Part shown: positions 33,717-41,521 of the stretch, one piece after another
How positions within the stretch are numbered: position 1 is the first letter of the stretch
How the letters are laid out: each line of letters begins with the position of its first letter
Source of the DNA: an uncultured Sutterella sp.
GTDB taxonomy: Bacteria > Pseudomonadota > Gammaproteobacteria > Burkholderiales > Burkholderiaceae_F
Assembly (NCBI GenBank): GCA_905212345.1
Contig: CAJMEC010000010.1
Span: 1 to 48,381, forward strand
Reading direction: 5' to 3'
DNA length: 48,381 nucleotides
The notes under the pieces: model-generated
Databases searched by the model: none
Told to the model about the DNA's origin: nothing
What the model saw: only the letters and a program-made list of their open reading frames with translations
Position numbers and translations under genes: made by a program

Positions 33717-34118
33717 TTATTCAGCTTTCTTAGCTTCTTCGGTGGCTTCCACAACCGGAGCGGTCTTTTCAACCAATTCCATGTAGGCCATCGGAGCGTT
33801 ATCGCCAACGCGGAAACCCATCTTCAAGATGCGGGTATAACCGCCATTGCGGGCAGCAAAGCGCGGGCCGAGAACGGTAAAGAGCTTCGTAACCATTTCA
33901 CGATCGCGCAAACGAGCGAAAGCCAAACGGCGGTTAGCAACCGTGTCAACCTTAGCGAGCGTGATCATCGGTTCAACGACGCGACGCAATTCTTTAGCTT
34001 TGGGCAACGTGGTTTTGATTGCTTCATGACGCAACAAAGAATTCATCATGTTGCGGAGCATAGCAAGACGGTGAGCGCTGGTACGATTCAGCTTACGTAA
34101 ACCATGACGGTGACGCAT
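33717..34118 (-). CDS. rplQ: 50S ribosomal protein L17
   Basis: L17 is a large-subunit protein near the exit tunnel side. The 133-residue protein begins MRHRHGLRKLNRTSAHR and contains HEAIKTTLPKAKELRRVVE and GGYTRI, all standard. A polar Ala/Glu-rich tail of about 15 residues follows the conserved core. AGGAAA precedes the ATG. It closes the alpha operon and is separated from rpoA by 162 bases of consecutive hairpins. Confidence 0.97.
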   Translation of the reverse strand: MRHRHGLRKLNRTSAHRLAMLRNMMNSLLRHEAIKTTLPKAKELRRVVEPMITLAKVDTVANRRLAFARLRDREMVTKLFTVLGPRFAARNGGYTRILKMGFRVGDNAPMAYMELVEKTAPVVEATEEAKKAE

Positions 34119-34148
34119 TTTTATTTTTCCTATAAAAGTTAGTCTTTC

Positions 34149-34279
34149 AGCTCCATTGTCGGAGCTCTATCCCATCTTCTTCTATCCGAGAAATCTCGGC
34201 GGGCGGGTATACACGGGTCAAAAAGACCCGAAGGACGAGATTTTATTCTCTCGTCCTTCATTTGGCAAGTAATGCCAAA
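34149..34279 (-). repeat. Five consecutive stem-loops between rpoA and rplQ
   Basis: Inverted repeats lie at 34149-34166 (AGCTCC/GGAGCT), 34186-34199 (CCGAG/CTCGG), 34214-34230 (CGGGTC/GACCCG), 34230-34259 (GAAGGACGAGA with TCTCGTCCTTC, 11 bp) and 34261-34279 (TTTGGCA/TGCCAAA). They fill most of the intergenic space. None has a U-tract, so RNA processing, stabilisation or protein binding is more likely than simple termination. Confidence 0.7.
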
Positions 34280-34280
34280 A

Positions 34281-35285
34281 TTAGTGTTGGTCAAGACCAG
34301 CGGGTGGCCAGTTTTCCAACTTCATGCCCAAGGTCAAACCGTGAGCAGCCAACACTTCCTTAATTTCGTTCAAGGACTTGCGGCCAAGATTCGGCGTCTT
34401 GAGCAATTCGTTTTCAGTACGTTGAATCAAGTCACCGATATAGAAGACTTGTTCGCCCTTCAAGCAGTTGGCAGAACGAACCGTCAATTCAAGGTCATCA
34501 ACCGGACGCATGAGAATCGGATCAAGCGGCGGCGGATTGTTGACATCTTCTTCCTGGGCGGCCTTACCGGCTTGTTCGCTCTTGATAGAACCGAAGACCG
34601 TCAATTGGTCTTGCAGAATGTAAACAGCTTCGCGCAGAGCTTCTTCCGGTTCAATAGCGCCGTTGGTTTCGATCGTCATGACAAGCTTGTCGAGGTCAGT
34701 GCGTTGAGCCACACGAGCGGCGCTCACTTCATAGGCGACACGGCGAATCGGGCTAAAGGAAGCGTCCATGATGATACGACCGATTGTGGTCTTGGAGTAG
34801 TCATCACGGAAAGCACGCATATCACCAGGTTGGTAACCGCGACCTTTTTCAACCTTGACTTGCATATCCAATTTACCATTGGCAGCCAAGTGAGCAATAA
34901 CGTGATCCGGATTGATAACGGTCACATCATGCGGCAAATCAAAATCTGCAGCCGTCACAACACCTTCGGTGCTCTTGCGAAGCGACAAGGTCACTTCATC
35001 ACGGCCTTCAAGCTTGAAGACCACTCCCTTTAAGTTCAAGAGGATATCAACGACATCTTCGAGAACGCCATCAATTTGGGAGTATTCATGAACAACACCT
35101 GCGATTTGAGCTTCCGTAGGAGCATAGCCGACCATGCTGGCGAGCAAAATACGGCGAAGTGCATTTCCCAACGTGTGACCGTAGCCACGTTCAAAAGGTT
35201 CAAGGGTGATAACTGCAAGATTGGGATTGTTTTCGTCAACCACTGCTTCAATGGTGGTCGGCTTCAACAAAGTAGTATTGGCCAT
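34281..35285 (-). CDS. rpoA: RNA polymerase alpha subunit
   Basis: The alpha subunit dimerises to start RNA polymerase assembly and contacts UP elements and activators. The 334-residue protein has the N-terminal domain with EPFERGYGHTLGNALRRILLAS (about residues 35-55) and VEKGRGYQP, a linker, and the C-terminal domain from about 250 with LTVRSANCLKGEQVFYIGDL and NLGRKSLNEIKEVL. The ATG at 35285 has AAAGGA 11 bases upstream, a rather long spacing; a TTG at 35306 lies before that site. Confidence 0.97.
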   Translation of the reverse strand: MANTTLLKPTTIEAVVDENNPNLAVITLEPFERGYGHTLGNALRRILLASMVGYAPTEAQIAGVVHEYSQIDGVLEDVVDILLNLKGVVFKLEGRDEVTLSLRKSTEGVVTAADFDLPHDVTVINPDHVIAHLAANGKLDMQVKVEKGRGYQPGDMRAFRDDYSKTTIGRIIMDASFSPIRRVAYEVSAARVAQRTDLDKLVMTIETNGAIEPEEALREAVYILQDQLTVFGSIKSEQAGKAAQEEDVNNPPPLDPILMRPVDDLELTVRSANCLKGEQVFYIGDLIQRTENELLKTPNLGRKSLNEIKEVLAAHGLTLGMKLENWPPAGLDQH

Positions 35286-35365
35286 TTTGTAGACTGTCCT
35301 TTTCAATACCCTCGGCTCGTTACACCGATAAGGCTGATGGATGGTCTGGGGCTATGTAGATGAAA

Positions 35366-35396
35366 TGCGATCGGCGCCCCAAAAGGACCGATCGCA
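35366..35396 (-). promoter_or_regulatory. Stem-loop between rpsD and rpoA
   Basis: A 9-bp perfect stem (TGCGATCGG with CCGATCGCA) closes a 13-base loop in the 173-base rpsD-rpoA gap. On the minus strand it is followed by TTTCATCT, a weak U-tract, so partial attenuation before rpoA is possible. Confidence 0.5.
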
Positions 35397-35458
35397 CGAA
35401 TTTTAGCAGGATCGACACACTCGCGCGCACTACACCGAATGTGCCGTCCGACTGACTA

Positions 35459-36094
35459 TTAACGAGAATAGAATTCGACGACCAAGGATTCGTCAACGTC
35501 TTGACAAATTTCGTCGCGGGCCGGAAGGGCCTTGAACGTGCCTTCGAACTTCTTCGCGTCAACAGAAACCCAAGACGGGAAGCCGACTTGAGCTGCCAGT
35601 TCCAAAGCTTCCGTGATGCGGGCTTGCTTTTGGGACTTTTCGCGAATAGAGATAACATCACCGGGTTTGACACGGTAAGAAGGAATGTTCACCTTGTTAC
35701 CATTGACCAAAACGGCGCAGTGGCTCACCAATTGGCGAGCTTCAGCACGGGTAGAACCGAAACCCATGCGATAAACAACGTTGTCCAAACGGCTTTCGAG
35801 CAAGTCGAGAAGCACTTCACCGGTGTGGCCCTGTTCACGTTGGGCTTCGGCGAAGTAACGACGGAATTGGCGTTCGAGAACGCCATACATGCGACGCACC
35901 TTTTGCTTTTCACGCAATTGGGCAGCGTAACCCGATTGACGAGCACCGGAAGTCTTACCGTGCTGGCCCGGTTTGGTGATCGTATCGGTGCCCTTGCCGA
36001 CTTTGCTCGACAAGGAACGACGCGCGCTCTTCAAATTAAGGTCACAACCCTCGCGGCGCGCGAGCTTGAGTTTGGGACCGGTATATCGTGCCAT
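35459..36094 (-). CDS. rpsD: 30S ribosomal protein S4
   Basis: S4 starts 30S assembly at the 5' domain of 16S rRNA and in E. coli represses the alpha operon. The 211-residue protein begins MARYTGPKLKLARREG and contains the S4 RNA-binding segment (ESRLDNVVYRMGFGSTRAEARQ, VNGNKVNIPSYRVKPGD). The cysteine-rich zinc version is not present. AGAGAGG lies 8 bases before the ATG. It is somewhat longer than the 206 residues of E. coli S4. Confidence 0.97.
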   Translation of the reverse strand: MARYTGPKLKLARREGCDLNLKSARRSLSSKVGKGTDTITKPGQHGKTSGARQSGYAAQLREKQKVRRMYGVLERQFRRYFAEAQREQGHTGEVLLDLLESRLDNVVYRMGFGSTRAEARQLVSHCAVLVNGNKVNIPSYRVKPGDVISIREKSQKQARITEALELAAQVGFPSWVSVDAKKFEGTFKALPARDEICQDVDESLVVEFYSR

Positions 36095-36177
36095 TTAAAA
36101 TGCCTCTCTTATCCTGTGATCACAGTCACATTCAGTCTGTCTATCCTCATAGGCAGACGCGGGATTAGAAAAAGTAG

Positions 36178-36591
36178 TTAGACGCGACGACGCTTAGACG
36201 GACGCACACCATTGTGAGGAATGGGGGTCACGTCTTGAATCGACGTCACACGAATGCCAAGCGCATTGAGCGCACGCACGCTGGATTCACGGCCGGGGCC
36301 AGGACCCATGATGCGAACTTCGACATTCTTCAAACCATATTCAAGAGCAATACGACCAGCATGTTCAGCTGCAACTTGGGCGGCGAACGGAGTGGATTTA
36401 CGAGAGCCCTTAAAACCTTGTGCGCCAGAAGACGACGCGGCGATCGCGTTGCCTTGGCGGTCGGTGATCGTGATGATCGTGTTGTTGAAGGAAGCGTGAA
36501 CGTGCGCGATCCCTTCTGTAACGACCTTCTTCACCTTCTTGCGAGCACGTTGCTGAGCAACTTGCTGACTGCTAGGAGTTTTGCCAGCCAT
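36178..36591 (-). CDS. rpsK: 30S ribosomal protein S11
   Basis: S11 lies in the platform of the small subunit next to the mRNA exit. The 137-residue protein shows GIAHVHASFNNTIITITDRQGN and the conserved end PHNGVRPSKRRRV. AAAGGA precedes the ATG, and the gene lies 16 bases after rpsM. The N-terminus has the usual basic, Gln/Lys-rich extension of proteobacterial S11. Confidence 0.97.
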   Translation of the reverse strand: MAGKTPSSQQVAQQRARKKVKKVVTEGIAHVHASFNNTIITITDRQGNAIAASSSGAQGFKGSRKSTPFAAQVAAEHAGRIALEYGLKNVEVRIMGPGPGRESSVRALNALGIRVTSIQDVTPIPHNGVRPSKRRRV

Positions 36592-36607
36592 TGTTATCCT
36601 TTAATGT

Positions 36608-36973
36608 TTACTTCTTAAGCGCGACGCCAACCTTCTTCGGGCCCTTACGCGTACGAGCATTCGTACGGGTACGTTGGCCACGAACGGGCAGGCCGCGACG
36701 ATGACGCATACCACGATAAGTGCCTAAGTCGATAAGGCGCTTAATCGAGAGTTGAACTTCACGACGCAAGTCACCTTCAATGGTGTACTGACTGATCGCA
36801 TCACGGATGCGTTCGAGTTCAGCGTCGTCGAGATCCTTGATTTTCTTGGTGTATTCCACGCCAACTTTAGACAAAATGTCGCGAGCGCGAGAACGGCCGA
36901 TACCATAAATGGCAGTCAAACCGATTTCGGCATGTTGGTTCGGCGGAATGTTAATACCGGCAATACGAGCCAT
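36608..36973 (-). CDS. rpsM: 30S ribosomal protein S13
   Basis: S13 in the 30S head bridges to the 50S subunit and touches the P-site tRNA. The 121-residue protein begins MARIAGINIP and has the helix-hairpin-helix IYGIGRSRARDIL and the end TRKGPKKVGVALKK with GLPVRGQRTRTNART. AGAGGT precedes the ATG, and rpmJ ends 11 bases upstream. Confidence 0.97.
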   Translation of the reverse strand: MARIAGINIPPNQHAEIGLTAIYGIGRSRARDILSKVGVEYTKKIKDLDDAELERIRDAISQYTIEGDLRREVQLSIKRLIDLGTYRGMRHRRGLPVRGQRTRTNARTRKGPKKVGVALKK

Positions 36974-36984
36974 CTTTTACCTCT

Positions 36985-37098
36985 TTAGCCTTGACGCTGT
37001 TTGTGACGCGGATCAGAGCAGATCACACGGACAACGCCTTTGCGCTTAATGATCTTGCACTTGCGGCACATTTTTTTGACCGAAGCGTTAACCTTCAT
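36985..37098 (-). CDS. rpmJ: 50S ribosomal protein L36 (zinc-binding type)
   Basis: L36 is the smallest ribosomal protein, located near the peptidyl-transferase centre side of 23S rRNA. The 37-residue frame begins MKVNASVKKMCRKCK and has the zinc ligands Cys11, Cys14, Cys27 and His32, so it is the zinc-containing form. GGAG lies 7 bases before the ATG, next to a small hairpin. It leads the alpha operon and is separated from secY by 226 bases in which no infA is found. Confidence 0.96.
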   Translation of the reverse strand: MKVNASVKKMCRKCKIIKRKGVVRVICSDPRHKQRQG

Positions 37099-37110
37099 TG
37101 TTATCTCCAA

Positions 37111-37125
37111 CCGTGTTTTACACGG
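37111..37125 (-). promoter_or_regulatory. Hairpin next to the rpmJ ribosome site
   Basis: CCGTGT and ACACGG form a 6-bp stem with a 3-base loop, ending 2 bases before the TTGGAG ribosome site of rpmJ on the minus strand. A similar hairpin next to GGAG occurs at rplC. Confidence 0.5.
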
Positions 37126-37157
37126 ATCATTGCTGTCCACACGACAGGAAGTTCGAG

Positions 37158-37186
37158 AGGATACTCTCTTTTTCCCGACTCTTCAA
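37158..37186 (-). promoter_or_regulatory. Candidate promoter of the alpha operon
   Basis: On the minus strand TTGAAG (37181-37186) and TATCCT (37158-37163) are 17 bases apart. Each matches the sigma70 consensus at four of six positions. It lies in the 226-base secY-rpmJ gap, about 60 bases before rpmJ. Confidence 0.5.
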
Positions 37187-37324
37187 GTTTTACCCTAGCG
37201 TAGTGCACCAGAGTTGACTTTTCTGAGACAGAATCGGGAGGAGATTGCTCCCCTCCTCATTCCGCGTGTCCTCAAGGCGTGAAGTATGGCCTTGAGCGGA
37301 CTCATTCATTTGTCCAACCGGAAA

Positions 37325-38653
37325 TTACATTCCGGCAGAACCAAAGCCCTTGAAGTTAGTCTTCTTGAGCAAATTCTCATACTGTTGCGACATCATGTAT
37401 GCCTGAACTTGGCTCATGAAGTCCATCGTCACGACCACAACGATCAACAACGATGTACCGCCGAAGTAGAACGGAACGTTAAAACGCATGTTCAAGAATT
37501 CCGGCACCAAGCAGACAAACACCAGGTAAATCGCACCGCCAAGCGTCAAACGCAACAACACTTTATCGATGTAGCGAGACGTTTGTTCACCGGGGCGAAT
37601 ACCAGGGACGAACGCACCACTCTTTTTCAAATTCTCTGCCGTTTCACGCGGATTGAAAACCAAAGCCGTGTAGAAATAGGCAAAGAAAACAATCATTGCG
37701 GCGTAAAGCAATGTGTACAACGGTTGACCTGGTGACAAAGCAGCAGCCAAGTCACGAATCCAACGGGTCGAGTCTCCGCTTGTAAACCATCCAGCCAAAG
37801 TCGCCGGGAACAAAATAAGCGAAGAAGCGAAAATCGGGGGAATCACACCCGACATATTCATCTTCAAAGGCAGGTAGGACGTTTGACCGCCATAGAGACG
37901 ATTGCCAACCTGGCGCTTAGCATAGTTCACCGTGATACGACGTTGACCGCGTTCAATGAAGACCACAAAAGCCGTCACCAACGCAACAATGGCGATCACA
38001 AAAATCGAAGACAAGGGACTGATAGCACCCGTGCTCACCAACTGGAACAAACCGGAGATTGCGGAGGGCAATCCAGCAACGATACCAGCGAAGATGATGA
38101 TGGAGATACCGTTCCCCAAACCGCGTTCGGTGATTTGTTCACCGAGCCACATCAAAAACATCGTACCCGTTACCAAGGAAACGATACATGTGAATCGGAA
38201 CATAAAGCCCGGATCCAACACGAGGCCAGCTTGGCTTTCGAGTGCGACAGCGATACCAAACGCTTGGAAGACACCCAACAGTAACGTGCCATAGCGCGTA
38301 TATTGAGTGATCTTACGGCGTCCAGACTCGCCTTCTTTACGCAAACTTTCAAGCGAAGGGAGCACGTAGGACAACATCTGCATAATAATGGACGCAGAGA
38401 TGTACGGCATGATCCCCAACGCAAACACTGAGAAGCGCGATAAAGCGCCACCAGAGAACATGTTGAACAGCCCGAGAATGCCTCCTTGTTGTTCCTGGAA
38501 CAAACGAGAAAGCATGTCGGGATCGATACCCGGCACCGGCACGTGAGCGCCGATGCGGTAAACGACTAGAGCAAGCAACAGGAAGATGATACGGCGCTTT
38601 AAATCGCCGTACTTCGGGCCGCTTGCTTGATTGGAACTAGGGCTGGTCGCCAC
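37325..38653 (-). CDS. secY: Preprotein translocase channel SecY
   Basis: SecY is the membrane channel through which unfolded proteins cross or enter the inner membrane. The 442-residue protein has ten membrane segments. Visible landmarks are RIGAHVPVPGID near the plug region, GIMPYISASIIMQ, ERGLGNGISIIIF and AGIVAGLP in the middle, and the loop FNPRETAENLKKSGAFVPGIRPG near the C-terminal half. The start is a GTG at 38653 with AGGAAG about 7 bases upstream; longer readings run into rplO. It ends the spc operon. Confidence 0.96.
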   Translation of the reverse strand: MATSPSSNQASGPKYGDLKRRIIFLLLALVVYRIGAHVPVPGIDPDMLSRLFQEQQGGILGLFNMFSGGALSRFSVFALGIMPYISASIIMQMLSYVLPSLESLRKEGESGRRKITQYTRYGTLLLGVFQAFGIAVALESQAGLVLDPGFMFRFTCIVSLVTGTMFLMWLGEQITERGLGNGISIIIFAGIVAGLPSAISGLFQLVSTGAISPLSSIFVIAIVALVTAFVVFIERGQRRITVNYAKRQVGNRLYGGQTSYLPLKMNMSGVIPPIFASSLILFPATLAGWFTSGDSTRWIRDLAAALSPGQPLYTLLYAAMIVFFAYFYTALVFNPRETAENLKKSGAFVPGIRPGEQTSRYIDKVLLRLTLGGAIYLVFVCLVPEFLNMRFNVPFYFGGTSLLIVVVVTMDFMSQVQAYMMSQQYENLLKKTNFKGFGSAGM

Positions 38654-38675
38654 GTTGTTCTTCCTAAAAAGCGAG

Positions 38676-39110
38676 TTACTCTTCCACAGAGCCGCCGGCA
38701 GCTTCAATAGCAGCCTTGGCACCCTTTGTGGCGCTCAAGCCGCGCAACACGACCTTACGGGAAATTTCTCCGGATTGGATCACGCGAGCGGACAAAGCGC
38801 GAGCAGAAACGATGTTGGCAGCCTTCAAGACAGCCAAATCAATTTCTTCCACAGACAAACCTTGGAGTTCGTTCAAGCGAACTTCTTCGCAGAAACGACG
38901 CGTCAAAGACGTGAAACCACGCTTCGGCAAGCGACGATGCAGCGGCATTTGACCGCCTTCGAAGCCCACCTTGTGGAAGCCACCGGCGCGGGACTTTTGA
39001 CCCTTGTGGCCACGACCGGCCGTCTTTCCCCAACCGGAACCCACACCACGACCAACGCGGTGACGAGCGCTCTTAGAACCCACAGCGGGTTGCAAAGTAT
39101 TTAATTGCAT
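38676..39110 (-). CDS. rplO: 50S ribosomal protein L15
   Basis: L15 is a late-assembling large-subunit protein. The 144-residue protein begins MQLNTLQPAVGSKSARHRVGRG and contains the glycine-rich KTAGRGHKGQKSR. Two ATG codons are adjacent; the second gives the family N-terminus and a 6-base spacing from AGGGG. It lies between rpmD and secY, as in E. coli. Confidence 0.96.
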   Translation of the reverse strand: MQLNTLQPAVGSKSARHRVGRGVGSGWGKTAGRGHKGQKSRAGGFHKVGFEGGQMPLHRRLPKRGFTSLTRRFCEEVRLNELQGLSVEEIDLAVLKAANIVSARALSARVIQSGEISRKVVLRGLSATKGAKAAIEAAGGSVEE

Positions 39111-39123
39111 CATCTACCCCTAA

Positions 39124-39303
39124 TTACTCGGCACGAACCAAGTAGGCAACCTTCGTGATCATACCGCGCACGGCAGGCGTGTCTTCGAGTTCACGTGTTT
39201 GGTTCATCTTAGACAAGCCCAAGCCACGCAACGTAGCACGGTGATCGGCCTTCGTGCCGATCGGGCTCTTGATCAACGTAACTTTAATGGTCTTCTTAGC
39301 CAT
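39124..39303 (-). CDS. rpmD: 50S ribosomal protein L30
   Basis: L30 is a small large-subunit protein. The 59-residue frame begins MAKKTIKVTLIKSPIGTK and contains ATLRGLGLSKMNQTRELEDT, the family core, ending VAYLVRAE. TAGGAGAG precedes the ATG. Gaps of 13 bases to rplO and 20 bases to rpsE place it in the spc operon. Confidence 0.96.
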   Translation of the reverse strand: MAKKTIKVTLIKSPIGTKADHRATLRGLGLSKMNQTRELEDTPAVRGMITKVAYLVRAE

Positions 39304-39323
39304 TTCGAATCTCTCCTAAGCGA

Positions 39324-39845
39324 TTAAGCCAAAATTTCTTCGACTGTCTTACCGCGCTTGGCAGCAATTTCAGACGGAGAACGAAGAGCTTCGAGCGCCT
39401 TCAACGTTGCACGAACCATGTTGTACGGATTCGTGGAGCCGTGAGCCTTAGCAACAATATTGCGAACGCCCATAGCGTCAAACACAGCGCGCATCGGGCC
39501 ACCGGCGATGATACCGGTACCTTCAGTGGCGGGAAGCAACATAACGCGGGCGGCACCATGATGAGCTTCCACAGCGTGGTAAATCGTACCGTTATTCAAC
39601 GGAATACGAACCATATTGTGGCGAGCGTGTTCCATAGCCTTTTGAACGGCAGCCGGAACTTCACGGCTCTTACCCGTACCCATACCAATACGGCCGTCGC
39701 CATCACCAACAACAGTGAGAGCGGCGAAAGCCATAATGCGGCCACCCTTCACAACCTTGGTAACGCGGTTGACCGCAATCATATTTTCACGCATGCCGTC
39801 GTCGATAGCGTCGACAGCCGCATTCTTTCCTTGAGCCTTAGCCAT
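39324..39845 (-). CDS. rpsE: 30S ribosomal protein S5
   Basis: S5 contributes to decoding accuracy and forms part of the mRNA entry site. The 173-residue protein has the double-stranded RNA-binding-like N-terminal part (ENMIAVNRVTKVVKGGRIMAF) and the later AHGSTNPYNMVRATLKAL. The VKGGR loop is where spectinomycin-resistance changes occur in other species; it appears normal. AGAGGGA lies before the ATG. Confidence 0.97.
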   Translation of the reverse strand: MAKAQGKNAAVDAIDDGMRENMIAVNRVTKVVKGGRIMAFAALTVVGDGDGRIGMGTGKSREVPAAVQKAMEHARHNMVRIPLNNGTIYHAVEAHHGAARVMLLPATEGTGIIAGGPMRAVFDAMGVRNIVAKAHGSTNPYNMVRATLKALEALRSPSEIAAKRGKTVEEILA

Positions 39846-39854
39846 AAGTCCCTC

Positions 39855-40223
39855 TTAGAACTTCAAGCCAGCTTCACGCGCGGCTTGAGCCAGCGCAGCG
39901 ATGCGGCCATGAAAACGGTAACCAGAACGGTCGAAAGCGCACGTTTCAATGCCAGCGGCTTTTGCCTTTTCGGCCAAACGTGTACCAATCAACTTAGCAG
40001 CCTTGACGTTGCCGCCACGGCCTTGTTCATTTGCCAACTGAGCGCGAACTTCAGGTTCGAGCGTGGAGGCAGACACCAACACGCGACCACCATCAGCGCT
40101 GATGATGCTGGCATAAATGTGCAAGTTGGTACGATGAACCGTCAAACGATCCACCTTTTGCAACTTGATGCGGGCACGTGTGGCACGTGCACGACGTAGA
40201 CGATTTGCTTTTTTATCGATCAT
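39855..40223 (-). CDS. rplR: 50S ribosomal protein L18
   Basis: L18 binds 5S rRNA together with L5 and L25. The 122-residue protein begins MIDKKANRLRRARATRARI, then RLTVHRTNLHIYASII, and ends FDRSGYRFHGRIAALAQAAREAGL, all typical. GGAG precedes the ATG, 17 bases after rplF. Confidence 0.97.
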   Translation of the reverse strand: MIDKKANRLRRARATRARIKLQKVDRLTVHRTNLHIYASIISADGGRVLVSASTLEPEVRAQLANEQGRGGNVKAAKLIGTRLAEKAKAAGIETCAFDRSGYRFHGRIAALAQAAREAGLKF

Positions 40224-40240
40224 TTTTGTCTCCGCCCCGC

Positions 40241-40774
40241 TTACTTCTTCTTGGTTTCCTTGATCACAACGACTTCGTCGGCGTAACGAACGCCCTTACC
40301 CTTATAGGGTTCCGGCGGACGATAGCCACGGATAACAGCAGCGGTCTGACCGACTTTCTGCTTATCAGCGCCCTTGATCACAATTTCCGTTTGACTCGGG
40401 GTTTCAGCCTTTACACCAGCGGGTAACTTGTGCACCACAGGGTGACTAAAGCCGAGCGATAAATTCAACGTGTCACCGCTGGCTTGAGCACGGTAGCCCA
40501 CACCAACCAACGTCAACTTCTTTTCGAAACCAACGCTGACACCCTTGTTCATGTCGTTGACCAATGCACGGATCGTACCGGAAGCAGCGTTAGCTTCGCG
40601 GCTGCTGTCAACAGCTTCAAAGTGCAAATGATCACCGTCTTGCTTAATGGTCACCAGAGGGTTGAGCTTCAAGCTCAATTCACCCTTCGGGCCCTTCATA
40701 GAGATCACACCGTTGTCGATCTTGCAGTCAACACCTTTGGTGATGATCACGGCTTCTTTAGCGATTCGCGACAT
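40241..40774 (-). CDS. rplF: 50S ribosomal protein L6
   Basis: L6 lies near the factor-binding site of the large subunit. The 177-residue protein has two related folds; LTLVGVGYRAQASGD and the signature PEPYKGKGVRYADEVVVIKE are clear. AGGAGG lies upstream of the ATG, 18 bases after rpsH. Confidence 0.97.
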   Translation of the reverse strand: MSRIAKEAVIITKGVDCKIDNGVISMKGPKGELSLKLNPLVTIKQDGDHLHFEAVDSSREANAASGTIRALVNDMNKGVSVGFEKKLTLVGVGYRAQASGDTLNLSLGFSHPVVHKLPAGVKAETPSQTEIVIKGADKQKVGQTAAVIRGYRPPEPYKGKGVRYADEVVVIKETKKK

Positions 40775-40792
40775 TCTTATCCTCCTCGCCTA

Positions 40793-41188
40793 TTAAGCCA
40801 CGTAGCAAATGACTTCGCCACCGATGCCGGCTGCACGGGCCTTACGATCGGTCATCACGCCCTTCGGCGTAGAAACGATCGCGATACCCAAACCGTTCAT
40901 CACTTGCGGAATCGTTTGGTGGTTCTTATACACACGCAAGCCCGGACGAGAAACGCGTTCTAAACGTTCAATCACGGGACGGCCGGCGTAGTACTTCAAA
41001 CCGACATGTAATTCAGCCTTACCGTTGTTATCAACAACGCTAAAGCCATCAATGTATCCTTCATCCTTCAAGACTTGAGCGATAGCCACCTTCAACTTCG
41101 AGGAGGGCATCACCACTTCCGTCTTGTCGACAGTTTGACCATTGCGGATGCGGGTCAACATATCGGCGATCGGATCACTCATGCTCAT
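40793..41188 (-). CDS. rpsH: 30S ribosomal protein S8
   Basis: S8 binds helix 21 of 16S rRNA and in E. coli represses the spc operon from a site in its message. The 131-residue protein begins MSMSDPIADMLTRIRNGQ and ends GIAIVSTPKGVMTDRKARAAGIGGEVIC as in the family. GAGGAG precedes the ATG. Confidence 0.97.
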   Translation of the reverse strand: MSMSDPIADMLTRIRNGQTVDKTEVVMPSSKLKVAIAQVLKDEGYIDGFSVVDNNGKAELHVGLKYYAGRPVIERLERVSRPGLRVYKNHQTIPQVMNGLGIAIVSTPKGVMTDRKARAAGIGGEVICYVA

Positions 41189-41202
41189 GATAATCTCCTC
41201 GC

Positions 41203-41508
41203 TTACCAGCTAGCCTTAACAAGGCCGGGAATATCGCCGCGCATAGCGGCTTCACGAATCTTGGTACGAGCCAAGCCGAACTTGCGGAACGTACCACGGG
41301 GACGCCCCGTCAAACCGCAACGATTGCGCAAGCGGCACGGATTGGCGTCGCGAGGCAATAATTGCAATTGTTGACGAGCTTCCATACGTTCTTCGATAGA
41401 ACGGGTGGCGTCATTAATAACCGCTTTCAAAGCGGCGCGCTTTTCCGCGAACTTAGCGACCGTACGGGCGCGCTTCAAGTCACGGTTAATCAGTGCGAGT
41501 TTAGCCAA
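41203..41508 (-). CDS. rpsN: 30S ribosomal protein S14 (zinc-free type)
   Basis: S14 lies in the 30S head. The 101-residue protein is the long, zinc-free version: LALINRDLKRARTVAKFAEKR at the start and CRLRNRCGLTGRPRGTFRKFGL near the end, without a CxxC pair. The initiation codon is a TTG at 41508, with GAGGTGG a few bases upstream; the ATG further up (41553) lies inside the rplE end and gives an N-terminal extension unlike the family. Confidence 0.93.
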   Translation of the reverse strand: MAKLALINRDLKRARTVAKFAEKRAALKAVINDATRSIEERMEARQQLQLLPRDANPCRLRNRCGLTGRPRGTFRKFGLARTKIREAAMRGDIPGLVKASW

Positions 41509-41521
41509 TTCACCACCTCGA

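Noticed and set aside
34272..35033. 253-codon plus-strand open frame opposite rpoA
   Set aside because: It is an antisense shadow of rpoA, as are the other long plus-strand frames across the ribosomal cluster.
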